Shown here: piece after piece, positions 54,268-62,358 of the stretch
How the letters are laid out: each line of letters begins with the position of its first letter
Numbering within the stretch: position 1 is the first letter of the stretch
Origin: Prevotella fusca JCM 17724
Lineage (GTDB): Bacteria > Bacteroidota > Bacteroidia > Bacteroidales > Bacteroidaceae
Assembly: GCF_001262015.1 (NCBI RefSeq)
Contig: NZ_CP012074.1
Span: 1,744,501-1,808,500 of the forward strand
Direction of reading: 5' to 3'
Length of the DNA stretch: 64,000 nt
Translations under genes and position numbers: made by a program
The notes under the pieces: generated by a model
What the model was told of the DNA's origin: nothing
Database searches by the model: none
What the model saw: the letters and a program-made list of their open reading frames with translations, nothing else

Positions 54268-55020
54268 ATGAGAATAAAGTCCCTTTTCTTTTTGCTGAGT
54301 CTTTGCATGATACTCCTTTCTTGTACCGATAAAAAGCCTGTTGGTCAAGAGCAGGGAGCATCTGTACAGCAGGCGGATAGTATGCCTGTGAAGCGGGTAG
54401 ATAGTGTTGAGGTAGTGAAGAAGAAGCCACTCACGTATAAGATTCTGGTTCCTTTTGCTTATCGTTTTTGTAATCCCGATACGTTGATAAATAAGAATTG
54501 GGTTGAATTATATAAGGATGGGAAGGATTATTATGTAGGAAAGGCGCGTTATAGTATTCAGAAAAAGGAAGATGCATGTGTGGGAGGAATGACACCTCAC
54601 TTGTCGGGGAAACGAAATACAATCTTATTCGTCAATCAGTTGCCTATCAATCTGGGGAAGGTAAAGACTGCTGATGTAGAGATTTCTGATACTATTTTCC
54701 TTGCGCCGGGCACTACAAGTCGCTTTGCTTTTGCAGGAAAACGCTACGAGTTAGAGGCAAAGGCACAAGGTGAGGATGTCTATAAGAACTATACCCTGTT
54801 ACTGAATGGAGAGCGAATCTGCAGAGAAACGGAGGTGGATGGGGCTTATTTCCGCCTTCTGTTTGCTGGCGATTTGGATGGAGATGGTAAGTTAGACCTT
54901 GTTCTTTCCTTGCCATTACATTATGAAAACCTCAGAATTGTCATGTTCTTATCTTCTTGTGCGCCCCCAGGTTTACAAATGGGAAAAGCTGCTGAGATTG
55001 TTGATGACTTCAGTTGTTAG
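54268..55020 (+). CDS. Lipoprotein with FG-GAP-like loop
   Basis: 250 residues from the ATG at 54268; an earlier in-frame TTG at 54238 is unlikely. The signal peptide ends in LLSC (about residue 19). The middle is beta-rich (NWVELYKDGKDYYVGKARYSI). Near the end, FAGDLDGDGKLDLVLSLP is a calcium-type FG-GAP loop, comparable with GDLNKDGYIDCVLI in the lipoprotein at 2589. CVGGMTPHLSGK is a distinctive segment. Function unknown. The Fic gene follows after 64 bases with its own copy of the same promoter sequence. Confidence 0.8.
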   Translation: MRIKSLFFLLSLCMILLSCTDKKPVGQEQGASVQQADSMPVKRVDSVEVVKKKPLTYKILVPFAYRFCNPDTLINKNWVELYKDGKDYYVGKARYSIQKKEDACVGGMTPHLSGKRNTILFVNQLPINLGKVKTADVEISDTIFLAPGTTSRFAFAGKRYELEAKAQGEDVYKNYTLLLNGERICRETEVDGAYFRLLFAGDLDGDGKLDLVLSLPLHYENLRIVMFLSSCAPPGLQMGKAAEIVDDFSC

Positions 55021-55072
55021 TCGTTTTCTGTGTTTTATTCATAAGAATGAAGGATATTAGATAATAAAGTGT

Positions 55073-55080
55073 TATTTTTG
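55073..55080 (+). promoter_or_regulatory. -7 box of the second Fic gene
   Basis: TATTTTTG, four bases before the proposed GTG start. Confidence 0.45.
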
Positions 55081-55084
55081 TAAC

Positions 55085-55867
55085 GTGTTTGAAACAGAGA
55101 TAAAACTATATGAAGAATTGGCAGCAACATACTACGAAAAGATAGTGTTGCCAATGGGAAAGAAAGAGTTTAGAGAGTATTCTGAAATCCTTTTTTCCTG
55201 CCATAGCTGTGGTATTGAGGGGTCTTCTTTCTCAGTGGATGATACACGTTGTCTGTTTGAGGAACAGTTGGGTTATCATCCTGTTGGGAAGTCGTTGTTG
55301 GAGTGTCAGGAGATGGCAGATCATTTTGCTACATACGAATGGATGCACAATCATTTAGACCACCCTTTTGATGTCGGACTATTGAAGACTATCAATAGAT
55401 TGGTAACACTTCGTACGCTCACTTATAAGCAGGCTGATGCTGTACTTGGTGAGTTTACAACGGTTGATATGGCTGCTGGTGATACGGTCTTTGGCGAGCA
55501 TGAAGGACTGGTGGCGCAGGTGCCGCGACTGATGGCATCAACTGCAGAGATGATGGAACGTGGGGAACTTCACCCTATGGTTCTGTCTGCTCGGTTCCAT
55601 GGTTTCTTTGAATACTTGCACCCATTCCGTGATGGGAATGGGAGAACTGGTAGGTTATTATCAAACTTTATCTTGTTACGTCATAATTGTCCCGAATTGA
55701 TTATACAAAAAGAAGATCGTCAGGAGTATATTACTGCTTTGCGAACTATACGGACGGAAGGAACAGACGAGCATCTTGTTGCTTTCTTTTTTAAGGCAGC
55801 TACAAAGCAGATGGAATTTTCTTTGGAACAGAAGATGCACAATAGTCGCAAGATGTTCTTCTTTTAG
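55085..55867 (+). CDS. Fic-family protein with intact active site
   Basis: 260 residues if started at GTG 55085; the next in-frame ATG is about 23 codons later and would still keep the domain. The active loop is LHPFRDGNGRTGRLLSNF with His179, all family residues present. SCGIEGSSFS holds the class II inhibitory Glu45, so activity is probably self-restrained. It is expected to transfer AMP (or another nucleotide) to a Ser, Thr or Tyr hydroxyl. It differs from the Fic protein at 3926 in lacking the N-terminal winged helix and in having the His. No Phd/antitoxin gene is adjacent. Confidence 0.9.
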   Translation: MFETEIKLYEELAATYYEKIVLPMGKKEFREYSEILFSCHSCGIEGSSFSVDDTRCLFEEQLGYHPVGKSLLECQEMADHFATYEWMHNHLDHPFDVGLLKTINRLVTLRTLTYKQADAVLGEFTTVDMAAGDTVFGEHEGLVAQVPRLMASTAEMMERGELHPMVLSARFHGFFEYLHPFRDGNGRTGRLLSNFILLRHNCPELIIQKEDRQEYITALRTIRTEGTDEHLVAFFFKAATKQMEFSLEQKMHNSRKMFFF

Positions 55868-55991
55868 GGTTCTCCTTTCTTTTATTATCTGTATGTAAAG
55901 TGTGAGCCTGTTTGTCTATAATCTCATTTTTAATCATTTACAAACAACTCGTTAACTCGTCAGCTTGTTAACTCGTCAACTATAAAAAGAT

Positions 55992-57962
55992 ATGCTTCAG
56001 GAAAGTCCAATCCAACTCTTACAACGTCAGCGTTTACTGCTCCAGATGGAGTATTATGCCGAGAAAGAAGCCTTCAGAAAGCAGACAGAGGCTGCTGGTA
56101 TACAGCGGAAAGTGAAGCGAGGAGACGCTTGGTTTCCGTTAAGAATGGGCAAACGGTTTTATAATGGATTGAACCAGCTGTGTATTGAGGTGTTTCGTAC
56201 ACAGGATGGGGATATAGAGCATAACTTTGAATGTGGTCGTCCGCTTCTTTTTTTAAAGTTTGTTGAGAAAGAGAAAGGAACTCCCAATAAGACTGTTCAG
56301 CTGAAATACTATGGCTTTACAGGTACGGTTTCGTATGTGGAAGGCGACAGAATGGTTGTTGCAGTCCCTGACTCTGCACCCTTGTTAGACCTTCAGTCAG
56401 CCTCGGAACAGATTGGTTGCCAGTTAGGTTTTGATGAAACGAGCTATCAGATGATGTTCGATGCGTTGGACCGAACAATGAAGGCAAAGGGAAACAGACT
56501 GGCTCATCTTCGTGACTTGTTCTATTCACGACAAAAGGTTGAGAAGTTCTCCTTTGCTCCCATTCGATTACCTTGGCTGAATCCTACACAGGAAAAGGCT
56601 GTCAATGAGGTGTTGTGGGCAAAGGATGTGGCAGTGGTTCATGGTCCACCGGGAACGGGAAAGACGACAACATTGGTTGAAGCCATCAACGAAACACTGA
56701 TGCGTGAGAGTCAGGTGATGGTCTGTGCGCAGAGTAATATGGCTGTTGACTGGATTTGCGAGAAACTTGTCGACCGTGGTATCAATGTCCTTCGCATTGG
56801 TAATCCTACCCGAGTGAATGATAAGATGCTTGGTTTTACCTACGAACGGAAGTTCGAAGCGCATCCCGACTACCCTCAGTTGTGGTCGATTCGGAAGGCA
56901 ATTCGTGAACTTAGGAACAACAGAAAGAAAGGATCGGAGAGTTATCATCAGAAGATGGACAGGCTGAAGAGCCGTGCCACGGAGCTCGAGATACGTATCA
57001 ATGCAGAACTGTTTGGAGAGGCACGTGTCGTTGCTTCCACCTTGGTAGGGGCGAACAGCAGGGTCATGGAGGGTCAGAAGTTTACGACTTTGTTCATTGA
57101 TGAGGCTGCACAAGCCCTTGAGGCGGCCTGCTGGATAGCAATCCGCAGAGCATCAAGAGTCATCTTTGCGGGCGACCATTGTCAGCTTCCTCCGACCGTG
57201 AAAAGCATAGCAGCCCTGCGTGGGGGCTTGGCTAAGACCTTGATGGAACGCATAGTAGAGAACAAACCAGAGGTAGTTACGCTGCTGAAGGTGCAGTATC
57301 GTATGAATGAAGAGATTATGCGCTTCTCGTCCAATTGGTTCTATGGAGGACAGGTGGAAACCGCTCCACAGATTAAATATCGTGGCATTCTCGATTATGA
57401 CAATCCAATGGTATGGATTGATACGTCAGATGAAGAGGTCGTGTCATCGTATGATTCAACTGAAAGTGAAGCTGATTCAGCCTCTTCTCAGTCAAGTAAA
57501 GACAAGGAAAATACCTTCCACGAACAGTTTGTCGGCTCTTCTTTTGGTCGTATTAATAAAGGAGAAGCAGAACTGACACTCAAGATTTTGAAGGATTATT
57601 TCACGAAGATCGGCAAGCATCGTGTGTTGGAAGAACGGATAGACGTGGGAGTCATCTCTCCTTATCGTGCCCAAGTGCAGTACCTTCGTAGTCTGATAAA
57701 GAAGCGAGAGTTCTTCAAGCCCTACCGAAGTCTTATCAGTGTGAACACCGTTGACGGCTTTCAAGGACAGGAACGTGACGTGATTCTCATTTCGCTTGTA
57801 CGTTCCAATGATGATGGTCAGATAGGTTTCTTGCGTGATTTACGCCGTATGAACGTTGCCATAACACGTGCCAGAATGAAGTTGATTATCCTCGGTAATG
57901 TCCATACAATGACCCAACACGAATTTTATAAGAAGCTGTGGGAGAGTGTTCCACAGTCTTAA
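55992..57962 (+). CDS. UPF1/IGHMBP2-like superfamily 1 helicase
   Basis: 656 residues. After an N-terminal beta-barrel region (about 35-150), the motor motifs run: VVHGPPGTGKTTT (Walker A, near 218), LFIDEAAQALEAACW, FAGDHCQLPPT, VQYRMNEEIMRFSS, VGVISPYRAQVQYL, VNTVDGFQGQERDVI and MNVAITRAR. This is the full set for a 5'-3' SF1B helicase on RNA or DNA. A Ser/Asp/Glu-rich loop lies at about 475-510. Short TTGTTAACTCG-type repeats precede it. Terminated by a strong hairpin. Confidence 0.93.
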   Translation: MLQESPIQLLQRQRLLLQMEYYAEKEAFRKQTEAAGIQRKVKRGDAWFPLRMGKRFYNGLNQLCIEVFRTQDGDIEHNFECGRPLLFLKFVEKEKGTPNKTVQLKYYGFTGTVSYVEGDRMVVAVPDSAPLLDLQSASEQIGCQLGFDETSYQMMFDALDRTMKAKGNRLAHLRDLFYSRQKVEKFSFAPIRLPWLNPTQEKAVNEVLWAKDVAVVHGPPGTGKTTTLVEAINETLMRESQVMVCAQSNMAVDWICEKLVDRGINVLRIGNPTRVNDKMLGFTYERKFEAHPDYPQLWSIRKAIRELRNNRKKGSESYHQKMDRLKSRATELEIRINAELFGEARVVASTLVGANSRVMEGQKFTTLFIDEAAQALEAACWIAIRRASRVIFAGDHCQLPPTVKSIAALRGGLAKTLMERIVENKPEVVTLLKVQYRMNEEIMRFSSNWFYGGQVETAPQIKYRGILDYDNPMVWIDTSDEEVVSSYDSTESEADSASSQSSKDKENTFHEQFVGSSFGRINKGEAELTLKILKDYFTKIGKHRVLEERIDVGVISPYRAQVQYLRSLIKKREFFKPYRSLISVNTVDGFQGQERDVILISLVRSNDDGQIGFLRDLRRMNVAITRARMKLIILGNVHTMTQHEFYKKLWESVPQS

Positions 57963-57975
57963 AAGTTATTAGTTC

Positions 57976-58019
57976 AATTAGCCCAATCAGCCGAATAAGA
58001 CTGATTGGGCTAATTTTTT
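57976..58019 (+). terminator. Helicase gene terminator
   Basis: AATTAGCCCAATCAG and CTGATTGGGCTAATT, perfect 15-bp stem, then T-rich TTTTAT. Confidence 0.92.
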
Positions 58020-58087
58020 ATAGGGGTAATCTCAATCTTTTTTATTTAATTACCCCGTGAAAAGTGGATTTATATCATTTTTTTATT

Positions 58088-58095
58088 TACTTTTG
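58088..58095 (+). promoter_or_regulatory. -7 box of the small helical protein gene
   Basis: TACTTTTG, 21 bases before the ATG at 58117. Confidence 0.5.
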
Positions 58096-58116
58096 TGTCA
58101 TAAATAGAAATCTACT

Positions 58117-58530
58117 ATGTTACAACGAGATTATTTTATTCGATTGATAGAGGAATTCAATGCTGCTATTTCACGTTTTCTTACGAAGAAAGAAGACGAC
58201 ATGAAGCGTGATAAAGAGTTGAAAGACCTTTATAAACAGTACGTTGGAGAGTATGACGATTTGCGTAATCTCTCTGTTGACGAGCTGTTGAGATATGCCA
58301 GGGAGCAGTGGGATGAGAACGAGCGGATAGATAAAATCAATATGGTAGCAGAGTTGTTACATGCCGAGGCAAGCTATAAGGTGCAGCCTTTGCGCCAGAT
58401 TTTACAGGAGAAAGCATACGCTTTATTCGACTATGTTGAGGGAAATGGGTCAACTTTCTCTATAGCTCGACGACAGAAGATGGAAGCTATGCGACAAGAG
58501 TTAGATAGCATACTCTCTCAGGGACAGTAA
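58117..58530 (+). CDS. Small helical protein (DUF6483-like)
   Basis: 137 residues, no signal peptide or membrane segment, almost entirely predicted alpha-helix with many charged residues. Opening LQRDYFIRLIEEFNAAISRFL resembles proteins grouped as DUF6483; I give this with moderate confidence. It may be TPR-like. The cysteine desulfidase gene follows after 75 bases. Role unknown. Confidence 0.75.
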   Translation: MLQRDYFIRLIEEFNAAISRFLTKKEDDMKRDKELKDLYKQYVGEYDDLRNLSVDELLRYAREQWDENERIDKINMVAELLHAEASYKVQPLRQILQEKAYALFDYVEGNGSTFSIARRQKMEAMRQELDSILSQGQ

Positions 58531-58605
58531 TGTCTGAGAGTGAGGACAACAAAGAATATTCTTTTATTATGGTCATAATATCAGGCTAAACCTAAACCAA
58601 TCATT

Positions 58606-59895
58606 ATGCTTGAGACGAACATTAGAGAACAGATTATCGAATTGATACACCAGCAGGTGGTACCTGCCGTAGGTTGTACAGAGCCAATGGCTGTAGCATT
58701 GTGTACTGCACGTGCTACGGAGTTGTTAGGTCAGAAGCCAGAGCAGATAAGCGTTTTGCTCTCTGCTAATATTCTGAAGAATGCAATGGGCGTTGGTATT
58801 CCGGGCACGGGAATGATAGGCTTGCCTATCGCTATTGCCCTCGGTTCCTTGATAGGCAAGTCGGAATATCAGTTGGAGGTTATCAAGGATCTTACGCCAG
58901 TGACGTTGGAAGCTGGCAAGAAATTCATCAGTGAGAACAGGATTGATGTCAAACTGAAGGACGGAATTACCGAGAAACTGTATATAGAAGTAAGCTGTGA
59001 GGCTGAAGGACACCGTGCGACAGCTGTCATCAGCGGCACGCATACGAATGTTGTCCTTGAGGAGAAGGATGGTACAGTCCTGCTCGATAAGATGCAACCC
59101 AGTGCTGCAGCGGTTGAAAAAGCACCACTCTGTCTGAATCTCAGAACGGTGTGGGAGTTTGCAACAACTACGCCTATAGATGAAATAGAGTTTATCATGG
59201 AGGCGAAACGATACAACCTTCGTGCTGCAGCTGAGGCTGTAAAAGGAAACTATGGGCATTGTCTGGGTAAGATTATGGACCGCCCCTTGAGTCGTGGAAT
59301 CTTCGGAAACAGCATTTTCTCGCACGTCATTGCGAAGACTGCTTCTGCCTGCGATGCCCGTATGGGTGGTGCCTTGATTCCTGTGATGAGCAACAGCGGT
59401 TCGGGAAATCAGGGTATCTGTGCAACCAATCCTGTGGCTGTCTTTGCCAAGGAGAATGAGAATACACGTGAGGAACTTATCCGTGCACTTATCTTGAGTC
59501 ATCTTACGGCTATCTATATCAAGCAGAGTCTCGGAGCACTGTCAGCCCTTTGCGGATGCGTGGTGGCAAGTATCGGGTCCAGCTGCGGTATCACTTATCT
59601 GATGGGAGGTGATTATGTCAATGTCTGCCATTCGGTAAAGAACATGATAGCCAACCTTACGGGTATGATTTGCGATGGTGCGAAGCCAAGTTGTTCACTG
59701 AAGATTTCATCCGGGGTTTCAACGGCTATTCTTTCAGCCACACTCTCTATGGAAGGCAAGCACGTGACGGCAGCCGAGGGAATCATTGATGAAGACGTTG
59801 ATAAGTCTATCCGAAACCTCACAAGCATAGGTAAGGAAGCGATGTGCAACACCGATGATATGGTGCTGAATATCATGACGCATAAGTGCAATTAA
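58606..59895 (+). CDS. cyuA: L-cysteine desulfidase / serine dehydratase alpha-like (CyuA family)
   Basis: 429 residues. PAVGCTEPMAVALC near the N-terminus and LCGCVVASIGSSCGITYLMGG near the C-terminus hold the cysteines for a [4Fe-4S] cluster. NSGSGNQGICATNPV and GMICDGAKPSCSLKISSG are family blocks. Relatives break L-cysteine to pyruvate, sulfide and ammonia; they are also called UPF0597/YhaM. No cysteine permease lies alongside. Palindromic array F lies just past its end. Confidence 0.9.
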   Translation: MLETNIREQIIELIHQQVVPAVGCTEPMAVALCTARATELLGQKPEQISVLLSANILKNAMGVGIPGTGMIGLPIAIALGSLIGKSEYQLEVIKDLTPVTLEAGKKFISENRIDVKLKDGITEKLYIEVSCEAEGHRATAVISGTHTNVVLEEKDGTVLLDKMQPSAAAVEKAPLCLNLRTVWEFATTTPIDEIEFIMEAKRYNLRAAAEAVKGNYGHCLGKIMDRPLSRGIFGNSIFSHVIAKTASACDARMGGALIPVMSNSGSGNQGICATNPVAVFAKENENTREELIRALILSHLTAIYIKQSLGALSALCGCVVASIGSSCGITYLMGGDYVNVCHSVKNMIANLTGMICDGAKPSCSLKISSGVSTAILSATLSMEGKHVTAAEGIIDEDVDKSIRNLTSIGKEAMCNTDDMVLNIMTHKCN

Positions 59896-59929
59896 AAAGG
59901 TGTTGCACCCCTAATCCTGCATTACTTTC

Positions 59930-60018
59930 AAATTATTTTCATGAAAAGAAATATTTTTTGTCGTGAAAATAAATATTTATCTTCATGAAAAGAAATTCTT
60001 TTTTTCATGAAGATAAAT
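59930..60018. repeat. 22-bp-period palindromic array, family 1, copy F
   Basis: Units CATG, CGTG, CATG, CATG begin at 59940, 59962, 59984 and 60006. It opens AAATTATTTTC like B and E. Convergent gene ends. Confidence 0.93.
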
Positions 60019-60125
60019 TGTTTATAGCCGTTCATTTGTGTCTGTTGGATGTGTTTTCAGCCTTTCAAGAAAGCAGAGTTTGCTTTCTTTTCCGTGGTGT
60101 TTAGTAACCTGTTTTATATCCGTTC

Positions 60126-61124
60126 TTAAATGAGATATAGTTCACATGTCTTTTCTCCCTGCGCATTTTGGTATTTCAGGACCCATACGTCCAAAAGCAG
60201 AGGCTTGCTCGGCGAGGCATAGTCATTCGAACATACATCATGTTTTTTAAGGAGCGTTTCGGGCAACTGATTACCATTGGGCAGTTTTATTATCTGTATT
60301 ATTTTATTTTGGAAATAAGCTAAACAGATTGTAGCTGGCTTTTTTTCCTTGTTGCGCATTCCCGGGATGTATTTAAGTGCATTCCTGTTCAAGTGGTTCA
60401 TTAAGATATACTTTTTCAGATAATCTACTGCAATCTGCTTCTTTTCTACTTTCACAGGTTCCTGTGTTTCTTCCCTTTGTTTACCAAAATGCCATTTTGT
60501 CCCATCTGTAAATTGAATCTCCATTCCTGTAGAATCAACTTCAGAAGGTATTTCTGAAGGTCTCCCCGTATCCTTTGCTATTTTCTTGAATTCTGCAAAA
60601 GCATTTGTATTGCCCTTTTTTGAAGCATTGTGGAGATAGCAATATGCATCGCCCATGTGCCCTTTCTTTTTGGCAATCATCCCATTCCAATAGTCTGCCT
60701 GTCCATTCGAATCATGATATTCAAAGTAAGGCGATAATTGGGCAAACTTCCTTTCTGCAGCATCCATTCTTCCTAAATGATAGTAGGCGGATAACTGTTT
60801 TTCGTATATGGAATTGATGTTGACGCTGCTGTCCTTGCTTATATCAATATATGAATCAACGTCTTGCTTTTCAGTAGAGTAGGGCTGGAGTAGTCTTTCG
60901 TAATCACGGAGAGCATTTTCATACTTGCCGACTTTCATCTCACAATCAGCCCGCATATATAAGAACTCTGTAGATGGGTCGTCTTCTATTGCTTTGTCTA
61001 AATAGCTTATAGCCAACTCGTCATCACCACTTAGAATGGCGTTGTTGATTTTGCTTCTATAATCAGTATGACAACTATATAGAAAGAAGGTCAGTAAAAT
61101 AAAGTATAACACATTTTTCATCAT
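60126..61124 (-). CDS. TPR-containing lipoprotein
   Basis: 332 residues (or 331 from the second Met). The signal peptide ends at LYSC (about residue 18). Residues 27-130 hold TPR-like helices (DELAISYLDKAIEDDPSTEFLYMRADCEMKVGKYENALRDYERLL), followed by Sel1-like spacing (YWNGMIAKKKGHMGDAYCYLHNASKKGNT). The last third is basic and beta-rich. TPR lipoproteins usually hold protein partners in the envelope. No partner gene is evident. Confidence 0.82.
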   Translation of the reverse strand: MMKNVLYFILLTFFLYSCHTDYRSKINNAILSGDDELAISYLDKAIEDDPSTEFLYMRADCEMKVGKYENALRDYERLLQPYSTEKQDVDSYIDISKDSSVNINSIYEKQLSAYYHLGRMDAAERKFAQLSPYFEYHDSNGQADYWNGMIAKKKGHMGDAYCYLHNASKKGNTNAFAEFKKIAKDTGRPSEIPSEVDSTGMEIQFTDGTKWHFGKQREETQEPVKVEKKQIAVDYLKKYILMNHLNRNALKYIPGMRNKEKKPATICLAYFQNKIIQIIKLPNGNQLPETLLKKHDVCSNDYASPSKPLLLDVWVLKYQNAQGEKTCELYLI

Positions 61125-61188
61125 TTCATGCTTCTTATGTTTACGTGATATGTTAATCTTTATATTGCTTTTGTTGCCCTGTATTATC

Positions 61189-62331
61189 TTATTCCCGTTC
61201 GTGGGTTACGATGGTGTTTACATATTGTTCTGTTCTTGTAATACGTAAGTTTGCAGGGAGTTGTGGGGCTTCTATGCCTTTGCTGACCATGAACGGTGCT
61301 GTCTCTATGCGTATCTCGTCCCATAGTCCTGCATCAATAAAGCTCTGTAAAGTCTTTGCACCCCCTTCCACGATGAGACTTTGCTTCTTTTCCTTATAGA
61401 GATGCGACAGTATTTCGGCAGGTGTTGCGTATTCTCCCTCCTTTGTCGGCTGGCTTGTCAGGACTATTTTTTCAGGGTTCGGACCGCTCCATTCCCTCAC
61501 CGTCAGCTGTGGATGCTCCAGTTCTTCCGTTGTTTTGCCAACGAGTATCGCATCGTTTTCTGCCCTCATCTTATGCACTAACATTTTAGTGAAGGGCGTT
61601 GAGATAATCAATGGCTGATAATCTTTGCCAGGCAAGTTGCCAATGTACGCCACAGAAGTTTTTTTCTCACGAGCCGTTATTTCATCTTGGCTACCATTTA
61701 TAATACTCAGATCATCAGGGGAATCTCGGTGTTCACTCCCCTCCCTATGGGGGAGGGGTGAGGGAGAGGGGCTGGCTGGTGTGTTGGATAGTGTGTTTGT
61801 TGGCGTGTTGGATAGTGTGTTAGCTGTTACTCTTTTTACCTGTGCCCACTTCAATATCACATACGGGCGTTTGTGTGTATGGTAAATAATAAACCGTTTG
61901 TTCAGTTCCATACACTCTTTTTCCAATACCCCCACGGTCACTTCTATCCCAGCTTCGCGAATCTTCTTCACTCCACGTCCTTGCACTTCGGCAAAGGGGT
62001 CGATGCAACCGCATACCACACGACGCACACCCTTGCTGATAATCAGGTCGGCACAGGGAGGTGTTTTGCCATGATGAGAGCAGGGTTCAAGACTGACGTA
62101 TATTGTTGCTTCGTGCAGCAAAGGCTCGTCCTCTTGCTTTACAGAGGCAAAGGCGTTTACTTCAGCGTGTCCTTTGCCACAGCATACGTGGTAGCCCTCA
62201 CCGATAATCCTGCCATCCTTGCTCACAATGACCGCTCCGACCATCGGGTTAGGCTTGGCAAGCAGCTGTCCGTTACGTGCCAGTTGCAGGCAGCGACGCA
62301 TATGTTTTTCGTCAGTTTCTTCTTGTTTCAT
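61189..62331 (-). CDS. ribD: Bifunctional riboflavin biosynthesis protein RibD with an insert in the reductase domain
   Basis: 380 residues from 62331. Deaminase half: PNPMVGAVIVSKDGRIIGEGYH, KGHAEVNAF and YVSLEPCSHHGKTPPCADLI with the zinc ligands. Reductase half: RPYVILKWAQ is followed, where relatives read a TADG-type strand, by about 55 Thr/Asn/Ser/Pro-rich residues (ANTLSNTPTNTLSNTPASPS ...), then YIGNLPGKDYQPLIIS, MLVHKMRAENDAILVGKTT and SLIVEGGAKTLQSFIDAGLWDE. The insert comprises a 24-bp tandem duplication and a translated REP-like palindrome. The deaminase should be active; the reductase may be impaired or may tolerate the loop. Divergent from prmC. Confidence 0.9.
   Translation of the reverse strand: MKQEETDEKHMRRCLQLARNGQLLAKPNPMVGAVIVSKDGRIIGEGYHVCCGKGHAEVNAFASVKQEDEPLLHEATIYVSLEPCSHHGKTPPCADLIISKGVRRVVCGCIDPFAEVQGRGVKKIREAGIEVTVGVLEKECMELNKRFIIYHTHKRPYVILKWAQVKRVTANTLSNTPTNTLSNTPASPSPSPLPHREGSEHRDSPDDLSIINGSQDEITAREKKTSVAYIGNLPGKDYQPLIISTPFTKMLVHKMRAENDAILVGKTTEELEHPQLTVREWSGPNPEKIVLTSQPTKEGEYATPAEILSHLYKEKKQSLIVEGGAKTLQSFIDAGLWDEIRIETAPFMVSKGIEAPQLPANLRITRTEQYVNTIVTHERE
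61735..61825. repeat. REP-like palindrome R7 plus 24-bp duplication inside ribD
   Basis: CTCCCCTCCC TAT GGGGGAGGGG (61737-61759), then GTGAGGGAGAGGGGCT, then two 24-bp units (61778-61801 and 61802-61825) sharing GTGTTGGATAGTGTGTT. All are read in frame by ribD. Confidence 0.85.
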
Positions 62332-62345
62332 TTCATTAAAATTCC

Positions 62346-62353
62346 TATCTTTG
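62346..62353 (+). promoter_or_regulatory. prmC -7 box
   Basis: TATCTTTG, five bases before the ATG at 62359; near-leaderless. It overlaps the first bases upstream of ribD on the other strand. Confidence 0.55.
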
Positions 62354-62358
62354 CAGCT

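Noticed and set aside
2356..60018. The tandem arrays as CRISPR arrays
   Set aside because: Units are contiguous and palindromic, with no unique spacers of constant length, no leader and no cas genes anywhere in the window.
61873..62358. Upstream 162-codon extension of prmC
   Set aside because: It lies antisense to ribD and upstream of a perfect -7 box; the family N-terminus begins at 62359.
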